From Adiantum capillus-veneris (taxonomy: Eukaryota; Streptophyta; Polypodiopsida; Polypodiales; Pteridaceae), in assembly GCA_014529385.2 (NCBI GenBank), contig CM043944.1, positions 177,249,740-177,313,739 on the forward strand: a stretch of DNA of 64,000 nucleotides, read 5' to 3'. Position 1 is the stretch's first letter, and every line of letters begins with the position of its first letter. A program made the translations under genes and the position numbers. This document shows positions 1 through 11,441 of the stretch, piece after piece. A model generated the notes under the pieces. The model saw nothing but the letters and a program-made list of their open reading frames with translations. It was not told the DNA's origin and did not search any database.

Positions 1-569
1 GAGGGGAGGGGCCGCCCATGGGATGGCCAACCAATTAAAGAGATTATTTGTTCTTAATGTGGACAAGGAGGGAGAAAAAGAAAGACAGAGGGCAACGACG
101 GCGCCTCTTGAAAAGCATGACTCTTTTTTTAAGAGGAGGAGAAGTTAAAAAGGAAAAGGAAGTCATGCAAGCTTAGAAGAAAAAGAAGAGGAAGGGAAAG
201 GAGACATCGTGGAGAGAAGAAGGAAAGACAGAAGAAGAAAGAAAGAAAGAAAAAGAAGAAGATAAAGCGAAAGAAGAAGAAGAAGAAGAAAAAGAAAAAA
301 ACGTAGAGCTCGGACGTAAGAAAAAAGACGAGCAAGGGAAGCAAAGGCGAAGAGGGTTACGAAGGGAAGAACCTCGGAGCAAGCAAGCTCCCTTTTTTTT
401 CGCTCTCATTTTTGGCTACTCTCCGGTAAGCAAAGCGAGTGAAAAAGGAGCGAGCACAAGGAAGCTCTCTCTCTCCCTCTCGTTCTCGGCAAGTAAGCTT
501 CATCTCTCTCGCTCTAGTTCTTTCCAAGGCAAAGAAGCAAGCTCGGAGGGAAAAGGGGCAAAGAGGAGA

Positions 570-606
<37 letters not shown>

Positions 607-1403
607 TGAAAAGCAAAACAAAAAAGGAGACTTTCTTTCTCACTCTCGGCCTTGGTGAAGCGAGGAAGGAGGAGAAGAAGATAACGGGTACTCGGCTAGT
701 AGAACAATGTGAGGGCTCTCACGTTGAAGGGAAAAGCGGAACTCTCTCTCGTGTTGGAGAAGCCGACAAGGAAAGGCTTGAAGCAAGATACATGCTATCT
801 CGCTCTCGTGCTTGAGAAGCAAAACCAAGGATCTCTCTGTCAGCATAAGCAAAGGAATCGGCCTAACTAAAGAAGCAAGAGGAAAGGACAAGGTAGCATG
901 CCAAGCAAGGGTTAAGGGAATCGGAGCAAGTTGAGTAAACGAGAAGTTGAGGCTCGTGAACAAAAGACAAGGCAGTGCAAAGCGCACAAAGCAGGATAAT
1001 TGATAACCACTGAAGCTTGATGATTAAGGCAGTGAGCAGAATTGAAGTTTGCAAAATTTGTGAGGTATTTGAAGGAGATAAAGCAGCCAAGGAAATTTTC
1101 ATAGCCGTCATCAAGTAGAGATTGAATTAACATTCTTTTAAGTCATGTGTCATTAACGGCCCGGTTAACTCTGTAACAGGAGCTTAAACTCCTAGTTAAC
1201 AGATGATCCAAGTGACAGTGCTGTTAACAGTCCACCTTGGCTACCGATTAAGTTGTACTTAAAGCTTGACTTGATTAATTGAAGGGTTCGGTGATTGCCA
1301 GATTCAATTGCATCTGTTGTTCTCATTCTCTCTCTTTCACACCTCTCACAGCCAGAGGCCCGACACCTGTCCGGCTCACATTTCGAACACATATCCCTCT
1401 ACA
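1..1403 (+). repeat. LTR fragment of the element-C family (3' part), left-truncated by the window
   Basis: This is the 3' part of an LTR of the same family as the two LTRs of element C, but in the opposite orientation. The stretch at about 1150-1403 (AGTTAACAGATGATCCAAGT, the inverted AACTGATGCAACTGACTCT block, then CGAACACATATCCC and a terminal CTACA) is the reverse complement of about 20676-20950 and 25827-26100. The first 1.1 kb is strongly purine-biased, matching the pyrimidine-rich half of those copies. The terminal CA at 1402-1403 fits an LTR 3' end. Element A begins 4 bp further on. The upstream part, which would carry the PPR fragment seen in the other copies, lies outside the window. 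The long open frames in this tract are low-complexity Ser/Phe/Leu artefacts. Confidence 0.7.
572..603. repeat. (CT)n microsatellite
   Basis: About 16 uninterrupted CT units inside the purine/pyrimidine-asymmetric LTR tract. It interrupts an otherwise purine-rich + strand. Confidence 0.95.
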
Positions 1404-1407
1404 ACGT

Positions 1408-3533
1408 TGGTGCAGCCAGAGTTGGTCCGAGCTAGGAAATGGTCTAGATGCCAAGCAGAGCAATAGGCAAGTGCAGTACAAAAGGCTAGGGCAGGTGCCA
1501 AGATCCTGGGCAGCCAGAGGATAGCGGAAGTGTATGCTTCATGCAACATTTTAGTCTAAAAAAGCTCCAAGTTGGTCCAACTGGGATAACAAATCAAGGT
1601 GCCCTCTAGAATGTAGTGTTCAGTGTTCTCTAGAAGCCGGTCCAGATGGCTCCCAAACGGAGCCACGGTGTGCAAGATACTGAAGTTTAAATGTAGAGTG
1701 TGTAGCAGATCCCCGACGGATAAGGCAGTTGGGGACGGGTGGCCCAAGTCGGTGTCAGTGGATGCATGCATAGAGTGCAAATTATGGAGCATGCGGGCCT
1801 TCTTGGATTGCAGATGGGAGCTCTGGATAGCAAGTTATGGCCATCAGAAGATTTTCCGGGGGCCGGGTTTGAGCCCATTTGCCCGCATTGAAAAATGCAC
1901 CATTTGGTGTTTTTTGGAGCTCGCCAAGTATCTCGGTGATGGTGTGCACTATGTGGAGGTAGTCTAAATCGATCGCATGTGCTTCTGAGTTTCAGGCACC
2001 GAGCTATGGCCCGGAGAAGCCTAGGGTAGTTGAAGATGAAGTGATTGTAGATGATTTTTCAAATTTTGGTCAACTTGGACTGCGGACCCGGGATAGTCGA
2101 AGTTCAGCGAGCACAAGGGGAGATTAGAGTTGAAGACCAAGACGGTCGGGTGGAAATTCTACTCCAATCATTGGGCTACTAAGCAAGGTAGGGCTTGCAT
2201 TCAAAGGATAGGGAAAGAAATTGTGTCAGGTGGACTTTTTCGATTAAAATATGAACTTATGAGGGCCATGAAACTAAAAGCCGCCACGTGGCAGGGGGGA
2301 CAATCCCATATACACTACCATGGGGCATTGCCAAAAGGTATAAAGGCTGTGGCATGCACCTCTCTTGGATATATGTGGGGCGAGAGTCCCTTGGAGTTGT
2401 GTGAGCTATGGCGGATGCCGATTGCGGCTCTGCGTGTGACGCGAGGCGGCGGCCCATGGGCGCGCCCGTGGCGGTTTTGGACAGTATGGTAGTCGGAGTT
2501 GGTGGCGTCGGTGGCGCGCGCTGACAACGCAGTAAGTGATGACATGGCGATCCCGTAGGGACGCATCCCACGTCCCTTGGGCCCAATTGTTTTTGAAGGG
2601 AACCTCCCCTCCCCAAAATAGCGACCTCGCTATTGCTAGCAAAAGGGGAGGGTCCCACGGACAGCGAGGATAGAGAGAGAGAGGTAGCCCGAGGGCGGCC
2701 AAGAGGAGGAGAGAGCAGAGGCAAGGGCAAAAATGGCAAGTGTGAGTCGGATAAAGAGGACCAAAATTGGGCCAAAAAAGCAGTGGAAAGCTAGGACCCC
2801 ACAAAGGGGTAAAAATAAAGGAGAAAAGAATAAAAAATAAAGAGAAGCCTAGGAGAAATAGCGACATGGCTATTGCACCCCCCAAGTGCAAAAGAGAGAA
2901 GGATTGAGCAGATGAAGCAAGGCGGTGTCCCCTTCCCAAAAATACCGAATTAAGATACTAGATGGACCAATAAGGTGGCAGTTTCCCAAATTAAAACCCC
3001 CCCTATAAAAGTAAAAATTGAATCAAATTAGGGCTTTTTTTTTGGGCCATTTGAAGCCTGCAAAATGATAGAGGAGTGTGCCTTTCAAAGCCCTTTGTAT
3101 TTTCTTGTGAAAATGGCCATGGTGATGGCAGTGTAAGCCTGTGTACGTGTTTTGTGAAGTGCAATCGAGCCATTGTTGCCCCGTCTTGTTGTTGTTTACC
3201 CTTCCACCCTTCTCTTTTCCCTGGTTCCATGTTTCCTCTTGGTGCCAGCAGTGCGGATGTGTGTGCCCCCCCCGGATCGACGATGTTTTGTGAGAGTGAG
3301 ATTGAGCGGCTGTGAGCATGTGTAAGGGTGGAGACAAGCCGTGGCAGTAGGTACACTTAGTGTGGTGGGTTTGTGGAGTGTGGGAACAGTGGAAATTGGG
3401 CAGGTGGTGGTTTGCTAGTGTGCAGTGTTGTTTTGAAGGTGTTTTTAGAGAGGATAGGGGTGTTGTGGATAGCCTGAGCTATATAGAGGCCCTTGTGTTT
3501 GTGCCTAGCGTGTTCCCCCATTCCCCCTATCCA
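1408..3533 (+). repeat. 5' LTR of element A
   Basis: It starts TGGTGCAGCC and ends CCCTATCCA. A TATA box lies at 3003-3010. The short palindrome AATAGCGACCTCGCTATT at about 2620 is also present in the other LTR as a degraded copy. The last 200 bp (about 3320-3533) are missing from the 3' LTR. They are still alignable with the reverse complement of the first 220 bp of element B's LTR, which fixes the 3' border. Open frames on both strands here (up to 177 codons, about 2257-2939) are not conserved between the two LTRs and are not called as genes. Confidence 0.75.
3003..3010 (+). promoter_or_regulatory. TATA box of element A 5' LTR
   Basis: CTATAAAA directly follows a C-rich stretch. The same context (CCCCCCTATAAAAGT) is kept in the 3' LTR at 7319-7327, which supports selection or recent common origin. 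It is the likely RNA polymerase II core promoter of the element. Confidence 0.6.
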
Positions 3534-3538
3534 TCTTC

Positions 3539-3555
3539 TGGTGCTCCCACGGAGG
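3539..3555 (+). other. Primer-binding site candidate of element A
   Basis: TGGTGCTCCCACGGAGG lies 5 bp after the LTR end. Element B carries TGGTGCCCCCACTCAGG at the same place (reverse complement of about 11421-11437). A shared TGG-initiated sequence directly 3' of the 5' LTR is what a tRNA-primed PBS looks like. I cannot name the tRNA with confidence. Confidence 0.5.
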
Positions 3556-3629
3556 AGTATGTTGATGCTCCGAGTTAATGTCAAAGTGGTGATTTTGGTG
3601 ATGCCAAAGGTGCGGTCTTTGAAGAGCAG

Positions 3630-4133
3630 GTGCTGCTAGTTATCGCTTGGATGGGATTTTCTATTTTTACTAGGGTTAAAGATGCAAAAACTTGGCTACA
3701 AGACTATGGGTTGTTCGTGTTGGAAAGCGGTTTATTGAGAGAAGATGGTGCGGTACAGCTTCTCCCGCTCTTGGTTCGTGGTAAGGAGAGGCTATGGTTT
3801 GATAGCCTTGGTGAGAAAGAAAAGGTAGATTGTGAAGCCCTGGAGGCGGTATTTCGAAGTAGATATGTTGCAGATGTGCAGCTGGATGAAGTAAACTGGA
3901 AGCTGGACAGGTTGAAGCAAAGCTTGGAGGGTGATTTTCCAGTTTTTGAGTGGGAGTTCGAAGTCCTATGGGGGAAATTGATCAAGGTAACTGCTGCAAA
4001 AAATGTTAGTTTTTTGAAATTGTGAAAATTCATGGATTGCCTCCATGAGGAAGTGCGAGGTAAAGTGGAGGTAGATGGCCCAATGTCGTATGAAGAGGCA
4101 CTAGCTCTAGCAAAAGGGCGGAGCAAGAAGTGA
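3630..4133 (+). pseudogene. gag-like gene of element A (degraded)
   Basis: It encodes a gag-like capsid segment in the style of the Retrotrans_gag fold. An open frame runs over 3630-4025 and, after one TGA, continues in frame to a stop at about 4133. The signature order is visible: LLPLLVRGKERLWFDSL (the family's x-L-x-G-x-A-x-x-W motif), AVFRSRYV, WKLDRLKQSLEGDF, then CLHEEVRGKV and PMSYEEALALA. Element B encodes the equivalent protein in better shape (KSWFEGL, ARFVKDFQQRL, CLHPRIRDKV). Gag would package element RNA into cytoplasmic particles. No functional zinc knuckle remains: a weak remnant lies in another frame around 4240-4300. The in-frame stop and downstream frameshift make this copy non-functional. 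Confidence 0.65.
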
Positions 4134-4341
4134 AGAAGCATGAGGTTACGCAGGGTTTCACAAATGCAGTGGTGCCAAAGAAGTGTAATGCGGTGGTAGC
4201 CGAGTTGCAGGTGGTGCAGAGAGAAGTGCAGGTGCAAGAAGAACCCAGGGTTCTTTGGCTACAGAGAGACAGGGTGGTTCCTATGTCGAAGATGCTGGCT
4301 AGAGCGGTTCCAATTGTAGAGGAAGTGCAGGTGATTCTAGA

Positions 4342-5126
4342 GTGAACAAAAAGAATTTGGTGCCAAGTTCGTGTGCGGCTGTTGAAGCTCCATTGGAGTG
4401 CAGGGAAAAGCAAAGAGTGCGCTTTGCAGACGAGATCAAAGTGGTGAAGCTAGAGGAGATTCTCCAGCTAGAAACGAAAGGAGAGGTTGAGTCGAGTGAT
4501 AGTATATCAATGGATGCAGACATGAGTTGGGAGACCGAGTCGTCCCAATCCAGGTATGATGAGTTTGACCTCTCACATGTGAGTGGAGAGGCAGTAAATG
4601 TGTGCGAGGAGCACCATGAAGTGTAATCCAAGGTGCCTAGTCTAGGCCTACAAGGGATGATATACAAGTAAAGTTGGTGTGTGGTGCCATGTTGGTGAAG
4701 ATAGCAGTAGAGTATGCCATGGTGCTACAACAGGTGCAAAGTTTTGCCAAGAGGAATAGAGCAGCAGTGCCCATGGAAGAAGACGAGGGTAATGCGATAG
4801 AGAATGAGTTTCTCTCTTCTTTGGCAGAGATTGATGATGTAGCGGTAGAAGAGCAGGTACTTGCAGGGGAGAAGCAGGTGGTGCTTATCGACCTTGAAGG
4901 GCCAGTTGATGAGGAGGAGCTCGATGATGCTGGAATTGTGTGCTTGGTAGGTGAGAAGAACAGTGCAAAGTCAGAAATAGAGGTGCTTCCTATGCAGTCA
5001 GTGCCCTCTATGGTAGGTGATGTGGACTCCAAGGCGGTGTCCAAGCTTTCTAAGGAGGTTTGTGTGTGGTGGTTGAAGGGAATGCTAATAAAGGCAGTTG
5101 TGCAGTGTGCTGTTAAGCAGGTATAG
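4342..5126 (+). pseudogene. Acidic downstream ORFs of element A interior
   Basis: Two consecutive open frames (4342-4626, 94 codons; 4674-5126, 150 codons) follow the gag. Both are rich in Glu/Asp/Val (for example VRFADEIKVVKLEEI; MEEDEGNAIENEFLSSLAEI; LEGPVDEEELDDAG). Element B encodes comparable acidic frames in the same position after its gag (about 9898-10659, - strand), so this is probably the C-terminal, acidic portion of the same polyprotein, now broken by stops. I recognise no catalytic motif: no D(T/S)G protease and no YxDD. The function is unknown. Its persistence in two related elements suggests it was once translated. Confidence 0.45.
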
Positions 5127-5561
5127 GATCTGCTAGACGAGGATCTAGCTTTACATGGTTGGGAGATTGGGTCAGATATATTAGGTATGTTTGGTACGAG
5201 TGATGATGCATGTATGTCTTTGGATGGTGATCACGATATTGCTCTATTTGGTGTTCTTGGAGGTGATTTCCTTCGAGTAGGTAGTTTGCCAATAAGCTTT
5301 GGCTATGCAATTGGATATGTCCTTGGTATTGCACTATGCAAGGGTGTTTTAGTTAGACGAATGAGACCAAAGCAAGGTGTCTGACCTAGGTGGTTGATGA
5401 CAGGTAAAGCAGGGGGTTGGGCAACCCGCATGAACAAAAGTAGCGGGTTACAGGTGCCAATTGTGTACATATGATAGGGGTTTTATGGTGTACATACAAT
5501 TTGTTTTTGGTGTGCAACTTTTAGTGCAATAAGCCTATGTGTGGTTGAATATAAATGTTCA

Positions 5562-5580
5562 ACAAGGGGGTGGGCAATGA
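5562..5580 (+). other. Polypurine tract of element A
   Basis: AACAAGGGGGTGGGCAATGA ends exactly where the 3' LTR begins (TGGTGCAGCC at 5581). Element B has CAACAAGGGGGTGGCCAATGA before its 3' LTR in the reverse orientation (about 9535-9556). This near-identical tract marks the two elements as one family and fixes both LTR starts. Confidence 0.65.
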
Positions 5581-6796
5581 TGGTGCAGCCAAAGTTGGTC
5601 CAAGCTAGGAAATGGTCTATGCTAGGCAGAGGCAGCAGGCAAGCGTAGTGCAGAAGGCTAGGGCAAGTGCCAAGATCCTGGGGAGCCAAAGGATAGCGGA
5701 AGTGTATGCTCTGTGCAACTTTTTAGGCTAAAAAAGCTCCTAGCTGGCCCATTTGGGATGACAAATCAAGGTGCCCAAAATGCCAAGTTGGCGCTCTGGA
5801 ATGTAGTGTTCAGTGTGCTCTAGAAGCGAGTCTGGATGGCTCATCAAACGGAGCGACGGTGTGCAAGATACTGAAGTTTAAAGGTAGAGTGTGTAGAAGA
5901 TCCCCGACGGACAGGGCAACTGGGGACGGGTGGCCCAAGAAGGTGTTAGTGGATACATGCATAGAGTGCAAATTATGGAGCATGCTAGTCTTCTCGGATT
6001 GCAGATCGGAGCTTTGGATAGCAAGTTATGGCCATCAAGAGATTTTTAGGGGGCCGGGTCTGAGCCGATTTGCGTGCATTTAAAAATATACCATTTGGTG
6101 TTTTCTAGAGCTTGCGAGGTATCTCAGTGATGGTGTGCACTATGTGGAGTTATTCTAATTCGACTGCATGTGATTCCCAGTTGCGAGCACTAAGTTACGG
6201 CCCGGAGAAGCCTAGGGCAGTTGAAGATGAAGTGTTTGCAAATGATTTTTCAAATTTTGGTCGCCTTGGACCGCGGACCCGGGATAGTTGAAGTTCAGCG
6301 AGCACAAGGGGAGACTAAAGCTGAAGATTGAGACGGTCGGGTGGAATTTCTACTTCGATCATTGAGCTACTGAGCAGGGTAGGGCTTGAATTCAAAGGAT
6401 AGGGGAAGAAGTCGTTTCAGGTGGATTTTTTGGGTTAAAATATGAACTCATGAGTGCCATGGAACTAAAAGCCACCACCTGGCAGGGGGGACAATCCCAT
6501 ATACGCTACCATGGGGCATTGCCGAATGTTATAAAAGATGAGGCATGCACCTCTCTTGGATATATGTTGGGCAAGAGTCCCTTGGAGCTCTGTGAGCTAT
6601 GGAGGATGCCGGTTGCAGCTCTGCGTGTGCCGAGAGGCGGTGGCCCATGGGCGCGTCCATGGCGGTTTTGGAAAGTGCCGTAGGTAGTTAGAGTTGGTGG
6701 CGCCCGTGACACGTGCTGACAACATAGTAAATGATGACATGGTGGTCTTGTAGGGGTGCATCCTGTGGCCCTTGGGCCCAATATTTTTGTAAGGGG

Positions 6797-6835
<39 letters not shown>

Positions 6836-6886
6836 CAATAGAGACCTCGCTATTGCTAGCAAAAGAGGAGGATCCCGCGGACAGTG

Positions 6887-6947
<61 letters not shown>

Positions 6948-7643
6948 CGGCAAGGAGGACTAAATGCAAGGAGACCAAAGGGCCCATTTCAAGGCTGGCC
7001 GAGGAAGGATCAAAAGCAAAGGAGGAGAGAGGAGAGGCAAGGGCGAAAAAGGCAAGTGTGAGTCGGACAAAGAGGACCAAAATTGGGCCAGAAAAAGCAG
7101 TGCAAAGCTAGGACCCCACAAAGGTGTAAAAATAAAGGAGAAAGAAATAAAAAATAAAGAGAAGCCTAGGAGCAATAGTGACATCTCTATTGCACCCCCC
7201 AAGTGCAAAAGAGAGAAGGATTGAGCAGATTAGGCAAAGTGGTGTCCCCTTCCCAAAAATACCAAATTAGGATACCATATGGATCAATAAGGTGACAATT
7301 TTCGATATTGAAAACCCCCCTATAAAAGTCAAAACTGAATCAAATTAGGGGCTTTTGTTTTGGGCTGTTTGAAGCCTGCAAAGTGGAGCTCTCTAACAGA
7401 GGAGTGTGCATGTCAAAGCCCTTTGTATTTTCTTGTGAAAATGGCCATGGTGATGGCAGTGTAAGCCTGTGTACGCGTTTTGTGAAGTGCAGTCGAGCCA
7501 CTGTTGTCCCATCTTGTTGTTGTTTACCCTTCCCCCCTTCTCTTCCCCTGCTTTCATGTTTCCGTTTGGTGCGGTCAGTGCGGATGTGTGTGCCCCCCGC
7601 ACCGATGGTGTGTGAGAGAATGAGATTGAGCAGCTGGGAGCAT
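5581..7643 (+). repeat. 3' LTR of element A, 3'-truncated, with simple-repeat expansions
   Basis: Aligns with 1408-3320. It carries two expansions absent from the 5' LTR: 34 consecutive C at 6799-6832 (the 5' LTR has an interrupted C tract) and a (GA)n run at about 6892-6944 (the 5' LTR has about five units). The TATA box is at about 7319-7327. The last 200 bp are missing, and the sequence switches at 7643/7644 to the end of element B's LTR in inverted orientation. Confidence 0.75.
6799..6832. repeat. Poly-C tract, 34 bp
   Basis: An uninterrupted run of 34 C. The paired LTR has only CCTCCCCTCCCC at this point, so the homopolymer arose after the element inserted, or it is an assembly or polishing artefact. 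Confidence 0.9.
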
Positions 7644-9534
7644 TGGGAAGGGGGAAGTGGGAAAAACACCAAGCATATAATATACCTGCCTCTCTATAGC
7701 CGAGGGATCAACCCGCACCCCTACCCACATAGAATCGCACACACTATCACACAATCTGCAAACGACTACTACATACACCCAGACTCAGACAACCCAAACG
7801 CCCATACCCAACCACTCGACGGCATACACAAATACTTGTAGGAACTTTGACAATCATCAGTTGGCAATACAAACCCGGATCCTGAAGACATCCAAGGCAA
7901 CCCGCACATATGACAAGCTTGATTGTTGGCTAGCAGATACCATCTTATACAATTAATGCTTGCACGCATACCATTCACCCAAAATGATACAATAGTGAAA
8001 AGAGATCGAAACTATTTAAGGCAAGACTGTAAACAATCGGATTATTGCTTCTTTTTTTTCTCATGCATGTAGCACTATTCCCTGCATGTACATGGATAGG
8101 ACAATCCGCATCGAGTTTCTTTGACTCACAACAGCTTGCATACAAAAGTAGCACAGTCCGCTGATCTTTCCTCGTAGCATGTGGCCTTCAAACTGGCTCA
8201 CGAGCTCCCCCAATACCTTCAATGATGGAAATCTCTGCAGCTTTCAATCAAGGCAGCTCTCGGCACTCCTTGGTTTGATGGTTGCAGCCCTCCCTTCCAG
8301 TCTGCACACCTTTGTGGCCTTGCTTCCACCCTTCTACTGCTCCAATCTTTTGTGTTGTGCTGCCCTGCAGTCCACGCTCTTCTGATGCTCATTCCTGACC
8401 ACCCATGCAACAGCTACCAATCCCAAGCAGCGTGCTGCCTGCTCATCCCAGCTTCCAACCTTCAGAGACCTGCCTCTATCGACTCTTCTACGGGTAGCCT
8501 TGAGCCCACACTCGGCCCTGGCTCATTTCATCAACTCGGACTGGCTCCCTCCTGTCATGCAACGCAGCCCCACTTCTCTGCCACTCACGTACTCCCTTTT
8601 GATCTACACCGTGCAGCCGGCGACCCTCACAGTTCCTTGTAGCTCATGCCCGACACCCAGGTTGTCCCTCTACCTGTTATGCAGATCCTCAGGGCCTTCT
8701 AGAGACCCATGCTCTCACTCAACCTCTACCTTACAACGGCCAGCCCTTCGTGGCTCTTCTTCCCTGCCTGCCCATTCCAGGACCCTCTCTGTAGCGCTCC
8801 AACCCCCTCACGGCATGCAGCAATCTCTTCTCTACCCTTTGATGGCGGCCCTTCCTTGCTGCAGCCCCATCACTTGCTCCTCCTTCAGCTCTGTCTGGCG
8901 AACTGCCCTTCGTCCTCTGGGCCGCTCTCTGTTGGCCTCCCGCCTTCTTGGTCCCCTCCTGGCTTTTACTGTCTGGCCACCCCGCGGCTGCCTTCTACTG
9001 CAATGGGGCCCCTCCCTATCTTTGGCCATCCCCTTTCTCTTTCCCATGCAAGCCAACTTGGCAGTACATTCCCGAGCAGAACCAGGCAGATGGCGAACTT
9101 TTCTCCTCAGGCAGACTGCAGCTCGTGGCCATACCTTCTTTTTTGCATTCTCTACAACAGACATGTGTTCCTTTTTTTTAAAAGACCTTGATATGGCGAG
9201 CATTCACGCACAAAGATCATCGAACCACCTTCCATTGCCGATCACAATCGGTGTCTCACAACACTTTGATCACCAAAGAGATCATTTGGTTGATCTCCTC
9301 CCTCGCCACAATATACGACGTCGCACCAAAATCTGCCTTGCATCTTCAAGCATTCTGACTCGCAAATCTTTTGCACCATGTCCAGCCTATTATTTGCCCC
9401 ACTTAGAATACACATCCAACGGCACTTGTCACACTTGGTGCCCGACACGGGCTCAAGCACATTGTCACGACACTACCTGCTGCCATACACCTACAATGAG
9501 CCTTTCCACGGGTCAACATATTCGAGCTACACCA
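7644..9534 (-). repeat. 3' LTR of element B (complete)
   Basis: In element orientation it starts TGGTGTAGCTCGAATATG after the purine tract and ends CTTCCCA at 7644. Length is 1,891 bp. A + strand open frame of 358 codons (8500-9576) crosses it and continues past the LTR border. It is antisense to the element, rich in Ser/Pro/Leu/Thr, and not preserved in the related LTRs at 28029 and 32117, so it is not called as a gene. Confidence 0.7.
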
Positions 9535-9897
9535 TCATTGGCCACCCCCTTGTTGAGCATTTGTGCTCGACCATAGCATTATTTAGGTAAAATAGCATTG
9601 CATAATAAGAAGTTGATAGAGAGTATTTACATGAAGCTGTAGATAGATAGGGAGAGATTCACTATCTGCTGTAGAGCCTGCACGGGTCAAATGGAAAGCC
9701 GCAGGCTTCCCCAACCATAGTGTAAACGCCACCTGGATCAAAGATATGGTATTGAACATCATCATCCATTTGTAAAGCATATGCACACCACCCCTGCTTT
9801 CCACTTATAAATTTGTAAGCCAACCATTCCTATAAAGCTTGATAACACATCCTCCAAAAAACTGCATGCATGAATCATTTTCCCACCCAAAACAAGC

Positions 9898-10659
9898 CTA
9901 TACACCCTGCACAACTTCCGCATCCTGTGTTCCCCACCCATCGGCTAGAGACTCCTCCATAGTATCCCCATCTTCAAGAAAAACAACCTGCAGTAATTGG
10001 CATAGCGGTGCTTGCATAGCCACTTCATCTGTAGGTGCTTCAAACGTCAATGGAATAGGGACACAACCTCGCATATCCTGTATCCTCGCCATTGCTTTAG
10101 CAATCAAAATGTACATCTCGTCATCGACATCAACCACCGGCTCATCGAATCCCCAATCATCTTCATCAAGACATTCTTCTTCACTCAATATGGCCTGACC
10201 ATCGCAAGGCACGATAGAGGGTTGCCCAACCCCCTGGTCTTTGCAAACTGGCTCTTCACCTGCATCTTGTTGTTCTTTGACCACCTGATCTTCTTGCACA
10301 TGGGCTACTACCATATCATCATACACATAAGAGAGCAACTTTACCTTTACTAGCTCAAGCTCATCAGACTATGTCCCCTTGCCATAGGAGGTGGACTCAT
10401 CCACTCAATCCTATTTTCTTGTCTCCCAGCTACTCGAGCTTGTATCTTCATCATCATAGGAATCATATACCGACTCCATATCTGCATATTCATTCGCCCG
10501 TTGTTCCACAAAAGCTTGACTATCACCACAGCTTTGGTCACTTTCTTCATCAGCTTTTGAACCCTTGGTATCTGCAACCTGATTGCAATCTGCTATGTTT
10601 TCATGCAAACTTTCCACAAGAACAGGCTTTACCTCTTCAATCCGCATCGGAACCCGCAT
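9898..10659 (-). pseudogene. Acidic C-terminal ORFs of element B
   Basis: Two open frames follow the gag on the - strand: 10411-10659 (82 codons, MRVPMRIEEVKPVLVESL..) and 9898-10338 (146 codons, with EEECLDEDDWGFDEPVVDVDDE). Both are strongly acidic, with no protease, RT or integrase signature. They correspond in position and composition to the acidic frames of element A. The role is unknown: possibly a gag C-terminal domain, broken by a frameshift between the two pieces. Confidence 0.4.
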
Positions 10660-10813
10660 CTTGGTTCACCACAATCTGGAGCTTCTCTTCGTTGACAAGC
10701 TCGTCCACCCTCGGTACATGCACATCACGAACTAGAAACCTCCAAGGAACATAGTCAACAGTAGGCCTTACCTTGACAGACCCTGCACTTTGAACACTTG
10801 GAACCACCATTGG

Positions 10814-11405
10814 TCAGACCAAAGAATACTTGGCTACCTCTACAACAGGCATATAATCTATTGGCTTCAACACGCCCAGCTCCAATTTCCGCTTCACCTT
10901 TCTGCTTTTGATCTTTCCCAGATAGACCATGTCTTCATAGGTATCCGCACCGGCTTCCACTTTGTCTCTAATCCTCGGATGCAAGCACGCCATGAACCTC
11001 TCGATCTTGAAAACATCTCCACTTTGCAGTTGGGTAGCAGCAGCTAGTTGCTTCCAAATATCTTCAAACTTGGCTAGAAACACACTGAAGTCTTCAGACA
11101 CATCTTGCTTTAATACCTTTAATTGAGTATCCAATTCTGCAGGTGAAAGCCTTTGCTGGAAATCTTTGACAAATCGAGCTCGAATCACCTTCCATGATTG
11201 TCGATCAAGAACTTCCAAGCCCTCAAACCAAGATTTGGCTTTCCCTCACGTCACCAGCGGCACAGCCTTTGCCTTGGCTTCATTGGTCACCATCCACATC
11301 GTCAACATCCAGAGCTCTACATCTGAGATCCAATCTTCAGCATCACGTTCACCTAAGAACACCAACTCAAAATCTGGCACCATATTACTACACCCGCCAT
11401 CACTT
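10814..11405 (-). pseudogene. gag-like gene of element B
   Basis: Capsid-like gag. The N-terminal part (FLGERDAEDWISDVELWM, about 11360-11310) reads into a stop at 11246, then the frame resumes with GKAKSWFEGLEVLDRQSW, ARFVKDFQQRL, LDTQLKVLKQDVSEDFSVFL, FEDIWKQLAAAT, FMACLHPRIRDKV and YEDMVYLGKI (11218-10814). This is the order of the Retrotrans_gag family: W-motif helix, F-x-x-x-F helix, Q-x-x-E/D-S/D-V segment, GL/CL-x-x-x-I-x-x-x-V helix. It is the best-preserved gag of the A/B family here. One in-frame stop separates the two halves. The ATG at 11218 is internal to the domain and is not the original start. Confidence 0.65.
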
Positions 11406-11441
11406 GAGCAATCAGTATATCCTGAGTGGGGGCACCACTCA

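Larger units (their letters stand above)
1408..7643 (+). mobile_element. Element A: gag-only LTR retrotransposon (nonautonomous, TR-GAG-like)
   Basis: Two direct repeats of about 2.1 kb (1408-3533 and 5581-7643) flank a 2.0-kb interior. Both begin TGGTGCAGCC, followed by the shared block around AAGTTGGTCCAAGCTAGGAAA. A purine tract lies immediately before the second copy (PPT) and a TGG-initiated PBS candidate follows the first. The interior encodes only a gag-like protein and acidic ORFs; I see no protease, RT or integrase. LTRs longer than the interior, and a gag without pol, match the plant TR-GAG class. The 3' LTR lacks about the last 200 bp, ending where element B begins, so a target duplication cannot be tested. 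The 5 bp before the element are AACGT. By eye the LTRs differ far more than those of element C, so this is an older insertion. Confidence 0.75.

Noticed and set aside
2257-2939. Overlapping 172- and 177-codon - strand frames
   Set aside because: Both overlap in different frames inside element A's 5' LTR, and neither is preserved in the 3' LTR.
8500-9576. 358-codon + strand open frame
   Set aside because: It crosses element B's 3' LTR antisense to the element, is Ser/Pro/Leu/Thr-rich, and is not kept in the LTR copies at 28029 and 32117.
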